Positions 11,701 to 25,800 of a stretch of 64,000 bases of DNA are shown here, one piece after another. The position numbers and the translations under genes are program-made. The stretch spans positions 11,620,791-11,684,790 of the forward strand of contig CM037872.1 in NCBI GenBank assembly GCA_021292105.1, read 5' to 3'. The DNA comes from Anadara kagoshimensis (lineage: Eukaryota; Mollusca; Bivalvia; Arcoida; Arcidae). How positions within the stretch are numbered: position 1 is the stretch's first letter; each line of letters begins with the position of its first letter. Below the pieces are notes generated by a model. That model saw only the letters and a list, made by a program, of their open reading frames with translations. It was not told the origin of the DNA and made no database searches.

Positions 11701-13843
11701 AGGTTTTACTGCATATATGTACTCACTCTGTAAACCAACCTTTAGTTGAATACCATTAATTTTTGCATCTTTTGTGTAGACAAAATAATCCCAAAAGTTA
11801 ATAATTGTAAACTTGTTTGCCAAAATTGTTGAATTATAGTAATATTATTGGTATAGTTAATATTGTAACAGTTATAGGTCTCAAATTGGTTTGGTTATAA
11901 AGAGAATCTGGAAAGCTTATGAAAAAATTATCTTTTAAGACCCAAGGGAGTCTATGTAATTTATGAACACAGGCTATATATTCTTGGTTTTTGTGATATT
12001 AAAGTTGATCTCTGTAATAATTTCAGAGCACTAAGATTTGAAACTAATAAAAAAGACTACCCCGTTTATAGGTTCAGCTTGTGTGATCACAGTGACCTCA
12101 ATGTATATAAATATATATGACATCAGTGACTATCCTTTACCTTATATGTTAATTACCATGATGAAATTGACACTTTATATTAAGTCACTGACTTCACAAA
12201 ATATCAGGTGTTGATCTGCGCCATGGGATTTCATCATTTGATCTATTTTACAAAAAGATATTAAATTGTTTGCTAAACAGCATTATAAATTTAAAGAATT
12301 GTTTTTCAGGTTATATAGATTTAGTGTAAAATAAATAGATGGATAAGAGAGTTCAATCTAGAATCTATACATTTGCAGATTTTCCCCTGGTGGGTCAGCC
12401 TCATTTTATTCTTACTTGAGTTTAAACTAAATTCTGTTTTACCTGTTCTGCATTTAATTTTTTTTTTTTTGTCTTTGTACAAATTTTTTCAATTAAAATG
12501 CATCAAATTATGTTGTACCTTTGACCCAATAAAACAAAAAAACTGACCCCTTTTTCAAAGCCTTGGCCAGGATAATGCAACAGCTGCATTTCTAGATTAA
12601 ACACAGCTATATGTATAGGATATTAGTTTAATTAGATTAAAAAAGCTTTGCTACAGTTAACATTTTAGGTAACGGTGTATATATGTAGGTATGTGTATTT
12701 TTATTTATTTGCTTTTTATTTTGGCTTATGACACAATTTCAGATAAAGCCAGTAATGAAGATATGAATCTGACACCGGTAGAGGAAAAGGGTAAGTAGGG
12801 TCTAGTTGGAACCTCTAAAATGACACGGTGTGATGTGATGTTTAACAAAGCACTGCAGGTCTTAACCATGGGCCAGGGTGTGTAATGGGGCTAGAACAAC
12901 ATTTATAATCATGTTTCTCGGTCATTGTTTAGGCTGGAGGATCTGCTTAGTTTGGGACCGAAAATGCTTGGGTCCCATTCCTAAAGCTAAAACCTATATG
13001 TTTCCGAAATATTTTGGTGAGTTTCCCCAGTTTACATAAAGCTAGTACAAAATTAAATTTTTAATATGAATTTCTAATAAGTTTTTTCCCCTAAAATTGC
13101 ATTTAAATAGGCATGATATTTCTTCAATGCTAAGGACCCCCAACCCACTACAGAAAGGGATTTGACAGTCTTGTTTGTTTAAGTTTGTAGACTAGGTGTG
13201 TGGACATTTTAGTGTTGTTCATACTACCTGGCAAACAAAATACTATGATCATGCCTAGGTTTTCACAAATTCTAAAAATTTTAATAGCCAAATTTTCAAA
13301 ATTTGTGAAAAAATATTGTCCTTATAAAAATTTTTTTTACCAATTTTCTGAAAAGGTTACAGTTTGATAGAATTCTTAGATATAACTGGTATAATATGTA
13401 ATATAAGAAGCCCATGGCTATTTGAGATACCAGGAATGAAAACATAGGATGTGTAGAAAATGTTTTGAAACCTAACAAACAAAACTACTGGTACTGCACA
13501 TGATTTAAAATAATCAATATATATTCTGAGGCAAATAAAAGTATTCCTGTAAACTTTAGACCCTACACTATGGTTCATTCTAGCTCTATTATCACAACTA
13601 ATTAACAAGACTATAGACAAACAACATTGACCTGTCCACTTGACCTTTAATTTAAATATTGTGTACCAGTACATTTATATTTAGAACAGGTGTTTATTTC
13701 GTGCACCTTATGCAGTGGTTTCAATAAAGCCAGCAAAGCAACAAAAGCTGCCTGCATCTATACTGGATTTAGATAAAGTTTGTCACATACCATTAATTAG
13801 GTTTACATTTTCTGAATATATTTTGGAATACATATTGCTGCCT

Positions 13844-13876
<33 letters not shown>

Positions 13877-16800
13877 GAATTATCTTCTATTTGAAAATTT
13901 ATTGAAAGGGCTAGCTGTTATGGGTCACATGTATTGTTTAAGTATGTACTACCAATCTTAGCACTAACCACATATTGGAGTTGAGTAATGGTGTTTAACG
14001 TCCCAGTCAAAAATATTTCACTTATATCTAGACATTGCCAGCTATATGCCAAGCTGCAGAAATTTCGCTGGTGTGTTGCGCTGATGGCATCATCTTCTAT
14101 AAATATTTCTAAAGAAAGGTTAAGCAGACAGGTCAATGTTGTTAGTCTATAGAAGTGTTACTATTGATGAGGTGAAAATTATTGTGTTTTGTTATCTGTG
14201 ATTTTGATACATATTTTGATACAGATAACTACCCCCTGCCTTTAAGAACTACCCCCTGCTTTAAGATGATGAAAATTGACGTACTAGAATACTGTAAGTG
14301 TACTTTATTTTTGGTATTCTGTTTTGGCTTATTCCAGGGTCAAAACGTGTCTGAAAATTTGTACCACACGTAAAACAATAAATAAACTTTGGTTGTAAAA
14401 TAAGTGGTTGAGGGCCCTTTAATAATACTATAAACACCACTGCACAGTTACTTCAGTGTCTATTCAAAACTGTAGCTTTATACACAGCCAATTTTTGCTC
14501 ACTTGAAATTAACGTTAATCGAGCTTATATGTTAAATTCACGTTAATTTCATGTGAAATTCACGTGAGCGAAAATTGGCTGTGTAATCAGAAGTCACAAA
14601 ATGTGTTTTCTTTTCTTGTCTTCTTTAACTTGTATTGTGCTGTGTTCTTAGTATGGTGTCAGTGGCTTTTGTCAATTACTGGTACATGGTTTTTTTTTCA
14701 GTTACAAATTTCTTTATTTCTTCTATTAACTGTTTGTTGTACTTTGTTAACATGTCTTTTTTTATCTCCCTATATTTTTAAGATATTTTCTTCATACATG
14801 TTTTGTCATACTTGTAGTGTTTTTTACTGCTTTTGCAAAGTAAGTTTTATTTTTGCTACAATTATTTGATCATTTAAATCAATTTTAATTTCCAGAAAAA
14901 CCTTTACGTTTTATTCACATGTATGGTAAGATGTTTATTTAATTTATGCATACGGATTTCAACAAGGTTGATGTGACACAATAAAAAACTGAAATCAGGG
15001 AATATTAACAAGATTTTACAATGACAAGTCTCAAAATTGTAGCCTTATTTTATCACTTCAGTGTTCATTTAGAAGGTGCCATAGACCCTTTGTTTTGTCA
15101 AATGACCCCAACTTTAGAAACTTTAGTGGTCCTGTCCCCCTTCTGAAAAATCCTAAAAATTCCTATATTGAACAGCGATTACTTAATTTGAATTTTTTGA
15201 TGTATATTGACTTCATTAATTGAGCTTGACTAAGATTCCATTATTTCAAGTTCCCTGTTTATGATTGTGTCGTGTCAAATTGACTTTGCTGAAATCTTTA
15301 GATGTTATATGCATGTCACATGACTGTCACTTCTCATGCTTTAGCCACAGAAATCTGATGTGAAACAAAAGGTTACTTAATTAAAACCTATCACATGACT
15401 TCACTGAAGTCCCTTCATGTCACATGACTTAGCTGAAAACCACCTGATGTAATATGACTTGGCTAAATCACATGACTTAGCTGAAGACTCTTTATGTCAC
15501 ATGACTTAGCTAAAGTCTGTCATGTCACATGACTTAGCTAAGACATACTCCTGTCATCTACTGTTAGAGTGTGTATGTAGATACTGTAGTCTTAAGGTAT
15601 GTTTGTGAAAACAGTAAATATATGAGAACTATTGCATAATTACACAAGTGAATTCATATCCCAAATTAGACTGTAGTAGTAGTAGTAGTAGTTTGTTATT
15701 GTATCCAAAAATTCTCTTGCCTCAAATAGATTTATCTCCCCTGATTAAGTATTACTAGTAGTTCTAATGTCAATCAAGTAGATTTATCTCCCCTGATTAA
15801 GTATTACAAGTAGTTCTCATGTCAATCAAGTAGATTTATCTCCCCTGATTAGCTATTCTATAAGTGAGTTCTCATGTCAGTCAAGTAGATTTATCTCCCC
15901 TGATTAGCTATTCTATAAGTGAATTTTCATGTCAGTCAAGTAGATTTATCTCCCCTGATTAAGTATTACGTCAATCAAGTAGATTTATCTCCCCTGATTA
16001 GCTATTCTATAAGTGAGTTCTCCTGTCAGTCAAGTAGATTTATCTCCCCGATTAGGTATTACTAGTAGAAGTTAGTGATGGGAATCGGTTGTATTTTCAT
16101 AATCGATTAATTGGTTATAATCGGAAGATGATTTCGATCGATTTGCGGATTATAATCGGTTAATAAATTGAAGTTGAAATTACAAAGTTAATTAGATTAA
16201 ATTCTAATTTTTAGTCGATAATATTTGCAAGATATTTGTATCTCAGTTCAAACTTAAGATATCCTCCATTTTTCTGATCATTTACTCTTCGCTACATTTG
16301 TGTTAGTTTTCTTTTCCAAGTACGCTTCATACTTTCATACTTATTTTATAAGAAACATTCCTCTCAGTCAGTGTGGGATTACAACAGACTGTGCAAATAT
16401 TACACACAAGCGCCAAATGAACCGTTTTGTTTTTCCATAAAGAACTTCAGTAAATAATCAAAATTAATCGATTATTAGATTTTAGAATCGATTATCGCTA
16501 ATCGAACGCTCAACTGATTAGATATAGATAAAATTGATTAATCGGTTCAACACTAGAAGAAGTAGTAGGAGTTCTCATGTCAGTCAGTTGGATACATCTC
16601 TCGTTAATCAAGTTATATAGTATTTTGTTATATCCATAATTATCTGTTGGAAATAGAAATATTTGGCTGAAAACTGAGGGGGGAGTGTGATAATTAAGGA
16701 CAGAGTGTGATAGTTAAAGGTGAAGTGTGATAGTTGAGGGCTAAGTTTGATAGTTGAGGGCGGAGTTTGATAGTTGAGGGTGGAGTAAGAGATTGCTTAT

Positions 16801-19800
16801 CTTATTCATGTTATTAGCAATATAAACTCTGTACATCAAACGGAAAATGATGTTTAAAATTTTAAATTGAGACAATGCGTTGAATACCAAATTTAGTGTC
16901 CAACCATCTGTCTTTCTGGCCGTCCATCCTGAATGTCTTGACAACTTGACAATATTAGGGACGAGTGGTATTCATCTCTCAAGAGACTGCTCTAGTTTTA
17001 GAATAAATAAATGCAAGTACTCTATGTATAATCTGTTATTGGTGGTTTTTCACTCCGATTTCCTCCACCATCCTAGAACTAACAACCTTGATAAAAATGA
17101 AAGAATCTTGACTAGGGTATAAAACAGAGTTACATTTTGATAAGGGCATAAAACGCAGTAACTTCACTTCAATCCACTATTTAAAAAGAGCCGTGGGATA
17201 ATTTGTTCAATTTACTTTGGTCATGATTTATTAATTACAAATTGATTATTATTAAATAATGACTTTCACACTGATGATCGATGTTAGTCTGGTACCTGGA
17301 ATTGCAAGGTGATATCACATTATAAATATTAAAATCTAATGAATTTTTATACAATTATGTGTTCAATTAAACCTATACAGGGTGATCTATATGGTTGCTC
17401 TAGTTGTTAAATGTCACATCAGCAATTTTTCAGCTAATTGCGACGAGAACTACTTTATTAATCTCTATGGATTAATCTATGAACAAGTTCATGTATGCAT
17501 GTGAAGTGCGAGTATGTTTTGTGTCTACCTTGTACCAACGCACACTCAGCGACTTTAAGGTGCTAGCTCACTGAATCAGTATGCCGCAGACAATCATACC
17601 ACTCTCCCAGTCACATTATACTGACACCAGGTGAACCAGTATATGTCAACGGCAAGGAAAATTCACTTTCCCACATGTGGTCTGAGCAAGACTCGGAACT
17701 CACAGGGACGAGAGACCTTTGATTGTGATCTGTATGGTGATATGACATTATAAATATTAAAACCAAACTGATTTTTATACAACTATGTGTTCAGATAATC
17801 CTGTACATGCAGGGTGAACTATATGGTGATATTTATTAAATCAAATGAACAACTGTTTGTATGTTTGAATTTGTACAAGGCAATCTCTATATGTTTTATT
17901 GAACTAAATGTACTTCAAATAAAGCTCTTCTAAGTTCTATTAGCTTTATAGAAAATCAATATTTGTTCTGAAAACATTGGCTTCCTTTAAATTTTGATTG
18001 CATAATTTTTAGTGAGAGTGTATAGGCATATAACCGTATTTCAGAAAGACTTCCATTTTTGTACCCTCGACCGAAATAGTGGAATCAAGCCATTTTCAAC
18101 ATACCTACCTACCTACCTACCTAGGCCTTATTATACCCGGAGGCACATAGGGCAAGGACTAGAGTTTGTCTTGTGCCATCTTGAACATACCTGTGAAATT
18201 TTAGAATATGATGGTTATGATTTGGGGGGGGGGGGGGTTGGTTAGCAAAGGTATTCTTGCAACTATTTCATATTTTTCATTTTCATACTTCATATTGTAA
18301 TCGATCTTACTGTATATATCTGTCTGTCAATCTATCTGTCTCTCATCTATCTTCAACAAGTTTCAATACTTTCTTAGCAGAATAATATTATATTTGGATA
18401 AAATGTGGGTTAAGTTTGATATTGAATATATTGTATTTACTATAGATAAATTACAGGGCAAGTTTGATATTGTATTTGATGTACAAAGTCTCATTTAAGA
18501 TGAAATGTCTAATAATTTAATTGGAATTTTTATGTCCATCTAAATCAAGTAATAAATTCTTTTTTTCTAACATATCTACATGAGAGATTAGGTTTTATGC
18601 TAGGTGAGATTGATAGAATAGAATGGCAACATAAAAATGTCATCATTTCTTTTCCAGACCGAGGCTTGGTAAAGTCTGGAAATTAGAATCTCACCCAGAA
18701 GGTTGAGATTTTTACGTCTCCATTCCATGGAGGAAGGTTATATAATATATATATAGAACCCTCTTTGCACGTTGCCTTGCTCAGCATACTGCAAAGGTGA
18801 AAATTTCTGCCACTTCACCTATACCTGGTGAGGTCTCGATATACATGAAATTTTCTTGACTGGGAAATAAGTTCAAATAACAATGCCCCCATTCAATCAA
18901 TCAATCAATTAATCAATCAGTCAGAAAATCAATTGACCTCTTGTACAGTGGTACTTATATAATTTCTGAGCTTACATAAGTGCTGGTCTACAGCAACTAT
19001 TTATCTACTAGTATTGGATCTACCAGTATTAAGCAGTATTTACACTCATAAATTAAAATGTACATTTCAATGTGGGTCAAGTTTGACTTAAAAAACAAAT
19101 AGTAACACCAAGTTTACAATAGTTACACAAACTACTGGTTAGTGTTCTCATAGCTACAGACCTGATCAAAGTTTTACACTATAGATATGTGCAAAAAGAA
19201 GTGTAAAGGGGATTATTTTTTGCGGGGTGAAAATTTCGCGATTTCTGAAATCTCGCATTTGGCATGGGTGTAATTTTCGCTTAACCAATATAAGAGAGTG
19301 TATATTCTATATATGTGATATATTAACCTGTATGGTAGACACTTTTCACGTGGGTAAAATTTTCGCAGTAATTTCTTTCGCACGAAATAAGCTGAAATTT
19401 TACTCACGTGAAAATTTCCCCCTTTGGTTTACAGTATTTGGTCACTTTGTAAAATCTTTATTTATTTCATATAAAACCATAATTTTTTTAAAAGAAATTC
19501 TCAAAAATTTATTTCTTTGTCAATTTCCCTGATTTTTTCACTGAGAAATGTAAAATTAGTTGAAGTTCTTCTTAAAAATAATTAGAAAAGGAAATTTTGC
19601 TGTTTTTAATAGATATAAACATTTTAAATTCAACAAAATTTTTAAAAATTGAAATCTCTTCTATATAATCATGCTTCACATGGCAGCTAAAATCTTACCA
19701 TGTTGTTCACCTCATGTTTCCTTGAATGTTTTAAGACAGACAATGTTTTGAAAATTATTGAAAGAAACTTGCAAAAAATTTTAGATTTATCAGTGACAAT

Positions 19801-22800
19801 TTTATAAAATTTGCGCAAGAAATAAACTTGGAAGGAATATTTTTAAAAATATATGGCTTTATATGAAATAAAAAAGGGTTTTACAAAGTGACCAAATGCT
19901 CTTTGCACCTCTGTAAGTCCACAAACTTCGAGTGTTGAGGCAGCAGCTCATCTCATCTCGAAACCTCGTTGTCTATATCTCGGCTGCTGCTATCTATCTC
20001 TCAGTAGCTTTGCAGCCATCAGCTATCCATATCTCAGCCACTTCGTAGCCGAGCTTCGAGTCATTTTCGTTAGCTCGGTGTTTAACTTTGGACAGGTCTG
20101 TACTGTATGTATAAGGTAATGGTCACTCGGGGTCAGAAACACTCTTATTGATTTTGACACCTGTGTTTAGTAAAAACCTGTTTAGGTCACTTTTAACTGG
20201 AACAAAGATTTTAACAATGGCAAACTAATCCATAAATAATAGAATATAATATTGAATTTAGACATATTAATAATACCATGTACTCATGTAGGCAAACAAC
20301 ATTGACCTGTCTTTTTGACCTTTCATTAGGAATATTCATCATGTTCAGCATTAGGAGGATCCACGTGAACAATACTCGTTTCCTCATGATGTAGACAACA
20401 CCAACACCTGGGGCAAGTTTTTCGAAGCTTGATTTATTTATTCAGTGATTAGCACAAATGTAAAACACCAATAAAACTTAAAGATCATTATTGAATCAAC
20501 ACTTTAAAAATTTTGTTTCAATTTGATGAAATTCTATTCATTTTTCATATTTTAAAACAAAAAATTCACAAAATTTTTTATATAAAGCAAAAAAAAAAAA
20601 AATCACTAACCCCTTAATTGATTAAACTAGTCAAGCTGCGAACAATGCAACTAGACCCTGTATTTAAATTAAAGGTCAAGCGGACAGGTCAATGTTGTTT
20701 GCCTATACATTGAGAAGTTTACTGAAATACCTAGATTAAAGGGCATTATTTGGCCTGGACAAATATTCATACTATTTTAATTTGATAACTGGATCAATGA
20801 AGTCAATCTCAAACAATGCATTTTCACTATTTATAATACACATAAAGTAAGAAAAAAAAACCTGGCATTCACATTTAAAATTCCTGCTTCTGTAATTGAC
20901 AGCCTCAGATTATTTGGTAACAGGAAAGGACAAAAATGTAGTGACCAAACTGAAACTCGAACCCTAGCAGGAACTTCTTGAACTTGTGGGGACCCTCTAC
21001 CAACCCAGAGCTACCATCATACTTATATCAATCCTAGTCCACCCTATTCATCCCTTCTTTCTGTCTGCAACCACTGCGGTAGCTCAGTTGGTAGAGTGCT
21101 CGCTCCGTAAGTGGGAGGTCGTGGGTTCGAACCCCGACCGGGTCTGACCCAAGACTTGAAAGTGGGTAGTGACTGTTCTTTCGCCAAGCACTCGGCATTA
21201 CGAAATGAAAGTCACGGTTCTTTCGGATGGGAACTTAAAATAAACGAGGTCCCGTGTCATGGTGGGCTTGGCACGCTAAAGAACCCTGCTGTATAATGCC
21301 ATCAGCGCAACGCACAGGCAAAATTTCTGCACCTTCGCCTATAGCTGGCGACGTCTCGATATAAGTGAAATATTCTTGACTGGGACGTTAAACACCATTA
21401 CTCACTCACTCTTTCTGTCTGCACATTGTCAAACAGGCCACATGTAGACATTAAGATCTTTCTTTTTTTATTCATTTACCTTTTATTTAAACAACCGGGT
21501 TCCACCCTGGGACCCACCAGTTTTGTCATCTACTTCCAAAGGATCCAAATACTAAAAAGCCTGCCAAATATTGCAGAAAAAATGGGGAAAAAACACCTGG
21601 AACCACCCAAGGGTTACTGGGATATTATAGTCATTCATCAAAGTGTCTGTTTCATATTTAAATTATATAGATTAGTAACTTATTTAAAGTTTTATTTACT
21701 TGGTTTAAGGAGATAATAGATTTTCATCCCTGCCTCACCCCGCCCCCTATTTTATCACCCACCCCAATTTATTTTATTTTCTGATTTTGAACTCATGTCC
21801 CGTTCATTCTGGCTTTTATAACAAATCGTCTAGCTCTATGGGCCGTAATGTCATACGAAGAAACTTACAGGTTTCCGGTTTCAATTCCGATTTTATGGCA
21901 AATCAACATGCTCCATGGGCCATAAGATTATACATAGAAGTTGACTGGTTTCCTATCAAATTGCAGATGGGCATTTCAAACAAAAGTAGAGTGTGGATTT
22001 TTTTTAAATATTAAATCAACAAGATAAGATTTTGATAGAAATATTTATATGTTTTCATACCTTTGACTATGTTACAGATGCTGAGGATCAGGCGACGCCC
22101 CCTTCTACAGCAGATCCAGACAAAACACGTGTCAGTGTAGCATCTACAAACAACAAACTAGAAAATGGCAATGCAGAAAAGGATAAAAAAGAGGAAGATA
22201 AAGATGACAAGGACAAAGAGAAAAAAGAAAATGAAGACTTGGTAGGAGTAGGAGAGTTGGTATGTATTCACGGTTTTACCAGACCCTCAAATGCGCATTC
22301 TAAAAATACATTTTTGCCCTTTGGACTCACCAAAATTTGGTATGTTCATCCACTTAGATGTACATTAGTCATCGTAGTTTCATAAATTTTTAATCCTCCC
22401 CCTTTCTATTTTCAGTTTATTGTTTATAATTTTAATTACTGTTAGTGTAAGCATATGATTGAAGATGGTAATTAACACATAATAACATTGTGTTGGCCAA
22501 TTGCAAACAAGCCCATGTCCGGATCTTTTGGCTTAATTGAAACATACAGTCCAACCTGACTTAAAGACCATGTCTATATAAGGGTCACACATCTTCCCTT
22601 TCTGTTAATGATATGATGTTTGTCGAAGACAATTGCTTAGATTGAAGGAAATTTTAATCATTTTATTAAAAAAAATTGGGGAGGGGGAGCATTTACCCCT
22701 AGCTCATATTCTTTTCACCAAGAAAAATATGGACCCCCCCCCCCTTTCACAATTCCAGAGTTTTCCACTTTACATACATGTATGTCTTGAAAGATCACTG

Positions 22801-25800
22801 ATGTAAGAAACATTCAAAAACCCATTTTATCCAAATAAATCTGAATCCTGGGTCTAAAGATAGAAAACGTCTCTCACCACCCACATTCAAATCCCACGCG
22901 GGTCCACAAGGCAACTTGTAAACTATCATATGTTACAATGTGTAACCTTATGTTTTCTAGTTCAGTTTTGCTACATGTGTGGATATACTGTTGATGATCA
23001 TTGGAGGGTTAGGAGCCGCAGCCCATGGAGCCGCATTGCCGTTAATGATCATAGTTTTTGGTGACATGGTGGATCTATTTGTGGGATCTGGGAACTATGC
23101 CGCCATACTTGCACTGGTTCCTGCCTTTTTGACAAGTATCAACACCACATTGGCGGGAGCTATAACTGATCCAAGTGTATTATCGTAAGTACCCCAGGGA
23201 TATATCAAGGGCCTATTTAGGGCCGAAATAAGGCCCCATTCCCAATGGAAAAAACATTGATTTTTTCCCAAAATTGGCTGAGAAAATTCCCAATTAGAAA
23301 ATTGTGTTGTTTTTAACCGAAAATGAATATAAATTATGTAAAAGCCCCCAATCAGCTGTTTTTATTCATTAACAGGTTCCTCGCTTTGATATTCAGGGTC
23401 ATTAAAAAAATGTAAGAGTGATTTTTTAACTGGTACCAGTTTTTCAAAAATAATGTCGAAGTTTTACCAAAATGATCAAAAAGTTGATAGTTTTTCCCAA
23501 TTTTTAGTTGAGGGCCTTTTCCCAAAAGACACTGATAAATCCCTGTACCCTGTCTAACTTGATCCTAACCACTGGGGTAGCTAATTTGGTAGAATGCTCG
23601 GTTCATAAGTGGGAGGTAATGGGTTCGAACCCAGACCAGGTCTTGCCTAAGACTTGAAAGTGGGTATTGACTGTTCTATCGCCAAGCACTTAAAAGTACG
23701 AAATGAAAGTCGCAGTTCTTACGTATGGGAACTTAAATTAAAGGAGGTCCTGTGCACGGTAGGCTTGGCATTAACGAGAACCCTGCTGTATAATGCTATC
23801 AGGGCAACACACAGGCAAAATTTCTGCACTTTGAATATAACTGGCAATGTGTGCATACATGCTTAAGCTTTTATTTTATCCTCTGAATCCACTGGGCCAG
23901 TTGAAACTAAATCTTGTGTGAAAGGTCCCTAGGAAAGTTAGACTAAATTTTGAACAAGGCAACCCTGTCTGACATCCAAAATGGCCAGTATTACTATAGA
24001 TAGTATAAATGTAAAAGTAACCATTGTATATTCAATTTCAAACCCATTTTGTTTAAATTTAAACTATAGAAAGTAGATAAAGGGGCTACAGATTTTACAA
24101 GAAATTGATGCAGCTTAGGGCAATATTTGAAACACATTGTTTAGAAACAATACAAAGAAAAAACATTTCTCATACATGTGACAAGGGAATCCAGCTATTG
24201 TACCGTTGCTAGATTTCCTGTCTTGCCCTGGTTGAGACAGATCACACAAACAATCTCCCACATTAATTTGATTTATCTGACTTCCATGATGTCATTTCAG
24301 GATGCACGAATGGTGGCATGAAAACTGAACATTTGATGCAAATATTTGGTAATACAAATCGCATTTTTATGTTGTAAATGTACAAAAAAAAATAAAAAAA
24401 ATAATAATAATAATAATAATAATAATACACCAATAATAGTGTAAGACAGAGAAATCTCAAACTCAGATGAATGTTTTCAATGTCCAGAACTCCAGAACTC
24501 TCTAAACCTCATTCTGGACAGGAAAATAATCATCCTTGTTTGAGATATATATTTCTTCCATATCTGCTCATGTAAGATAGGGGTTTTGCCTATGTGAGAT
24601 ACGCGTATCTCACATGGCCACGTGACCTTTAGTGACGTCACAATCAAAAGACAATTACATGACGTCATCATGTGGAGAACATGACGTCATCTTGCGGGAA
24701 AACGACATCAAATTCTTCAAAATTGAGAAACTTTGAGTGCGTTTCAAATGATAAATATTGAATTTTTTTAATGAACCACTTTGTTTTGTAGTTTATACAT
24801 TTTGTATAAACCAAAATCCGGTACGATCTATCCAATGGTCATATTTATTTTAAAGTAGAATGTCGAATTACAAAGTTAGATTTTACAAACATGGCGTCGA
24901 TGTCTATGTTTATCATACTTGAAGCCAAATATTGGCACTAAAATGGAAGAAAAATAATCCATTATGAGTTTATCCATGTAGGATAGGAAAATCTCAACCT
25001 CGGGGTTGAACATTTCTGGTCAGAGACTCGGCAAGCCTCGTCTCTGACTGAAATGTTCAACCCCTCGGGTGAGATTTCCCTATCCTACATGGATACTCAT
25101 AATGGATTCTTATAGTCTTTCAACTGTTATCGGAGTAAGATTTTATTAGCCTCAGATTTAGTATTTATAATCCAATGAAATGTACATGTATATTTAATGT
25201 ATTTTTAGACCATATCTGACACAGTTAGAGACAAACCTCACAGGAGTCGTAAACGACAACAACACCGTGTCAGAATACATGGCGACCGTAAGAAAAATGA
25301 TCAACTTTGATCTGTTAACCGAAATGGAGAAATTTGCCATCTGGTACATCAGTAAGTTTTGTCTAATTATTGTATAGTTGTTTAATTCTGTGGAGAAAAA
25401 ATTTCGCAGTCTAGACACTGGAACTTATTCAGGGGGAGAAAATTTTGCGGAGCAGTGGCCAGTGTTAACAATTTTCTGTTTGGAATATCTCAGTCTACGT
25501 TTAATAAAAGCTACATGTAAATATTCACTTTGTATTTATTTTCGCACTATAAAGTCCAACAATTAAATCCCCTGTGAATAAAAGCAACTATCAGTAATTT
25601 TTTGCAATTTTGGAGATGATAAAGTAATTATCGTATTGAGTTCACATTGACCTAAATTAACTATATTTTAAAGTTTTTTCTTCCAAAGTCAAGGTGAGCT
25701 TATGGTATGGTAAAGTGTGCATGGATGCATGTGTAAATAAACTTTATTCAGTCTTCTCTGAAACTATTAGGCCAATTTTAACAAAAATTGACGAAGAATG

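Larger units (their letters stand above)
19156..20103. mobile_element. MITE family P split by two other MITEs
   Basis: Left end ACAGACCTGATCAAAG, right end TTTAACTTTGGACAGGTCTG, with the P interior GCTATCTATCTCTCAGTAGC at the right. The middle is occupied by elements at 19204-19434 and 19437-19897. Confidence 0.8.

Noticed and set aside
12990..13019. 30-base phase 1-1 block ending at GTGAGT
   Set aside because: The upstream AG (CCTAAAG) has no pyrimidine tract; likely chance.
21071..21143. Apparent tRNA gene
   Set aside because: A- and B-box are present but the sequence continues into a SINE body with target-site duplications, and similar heads recur many times.
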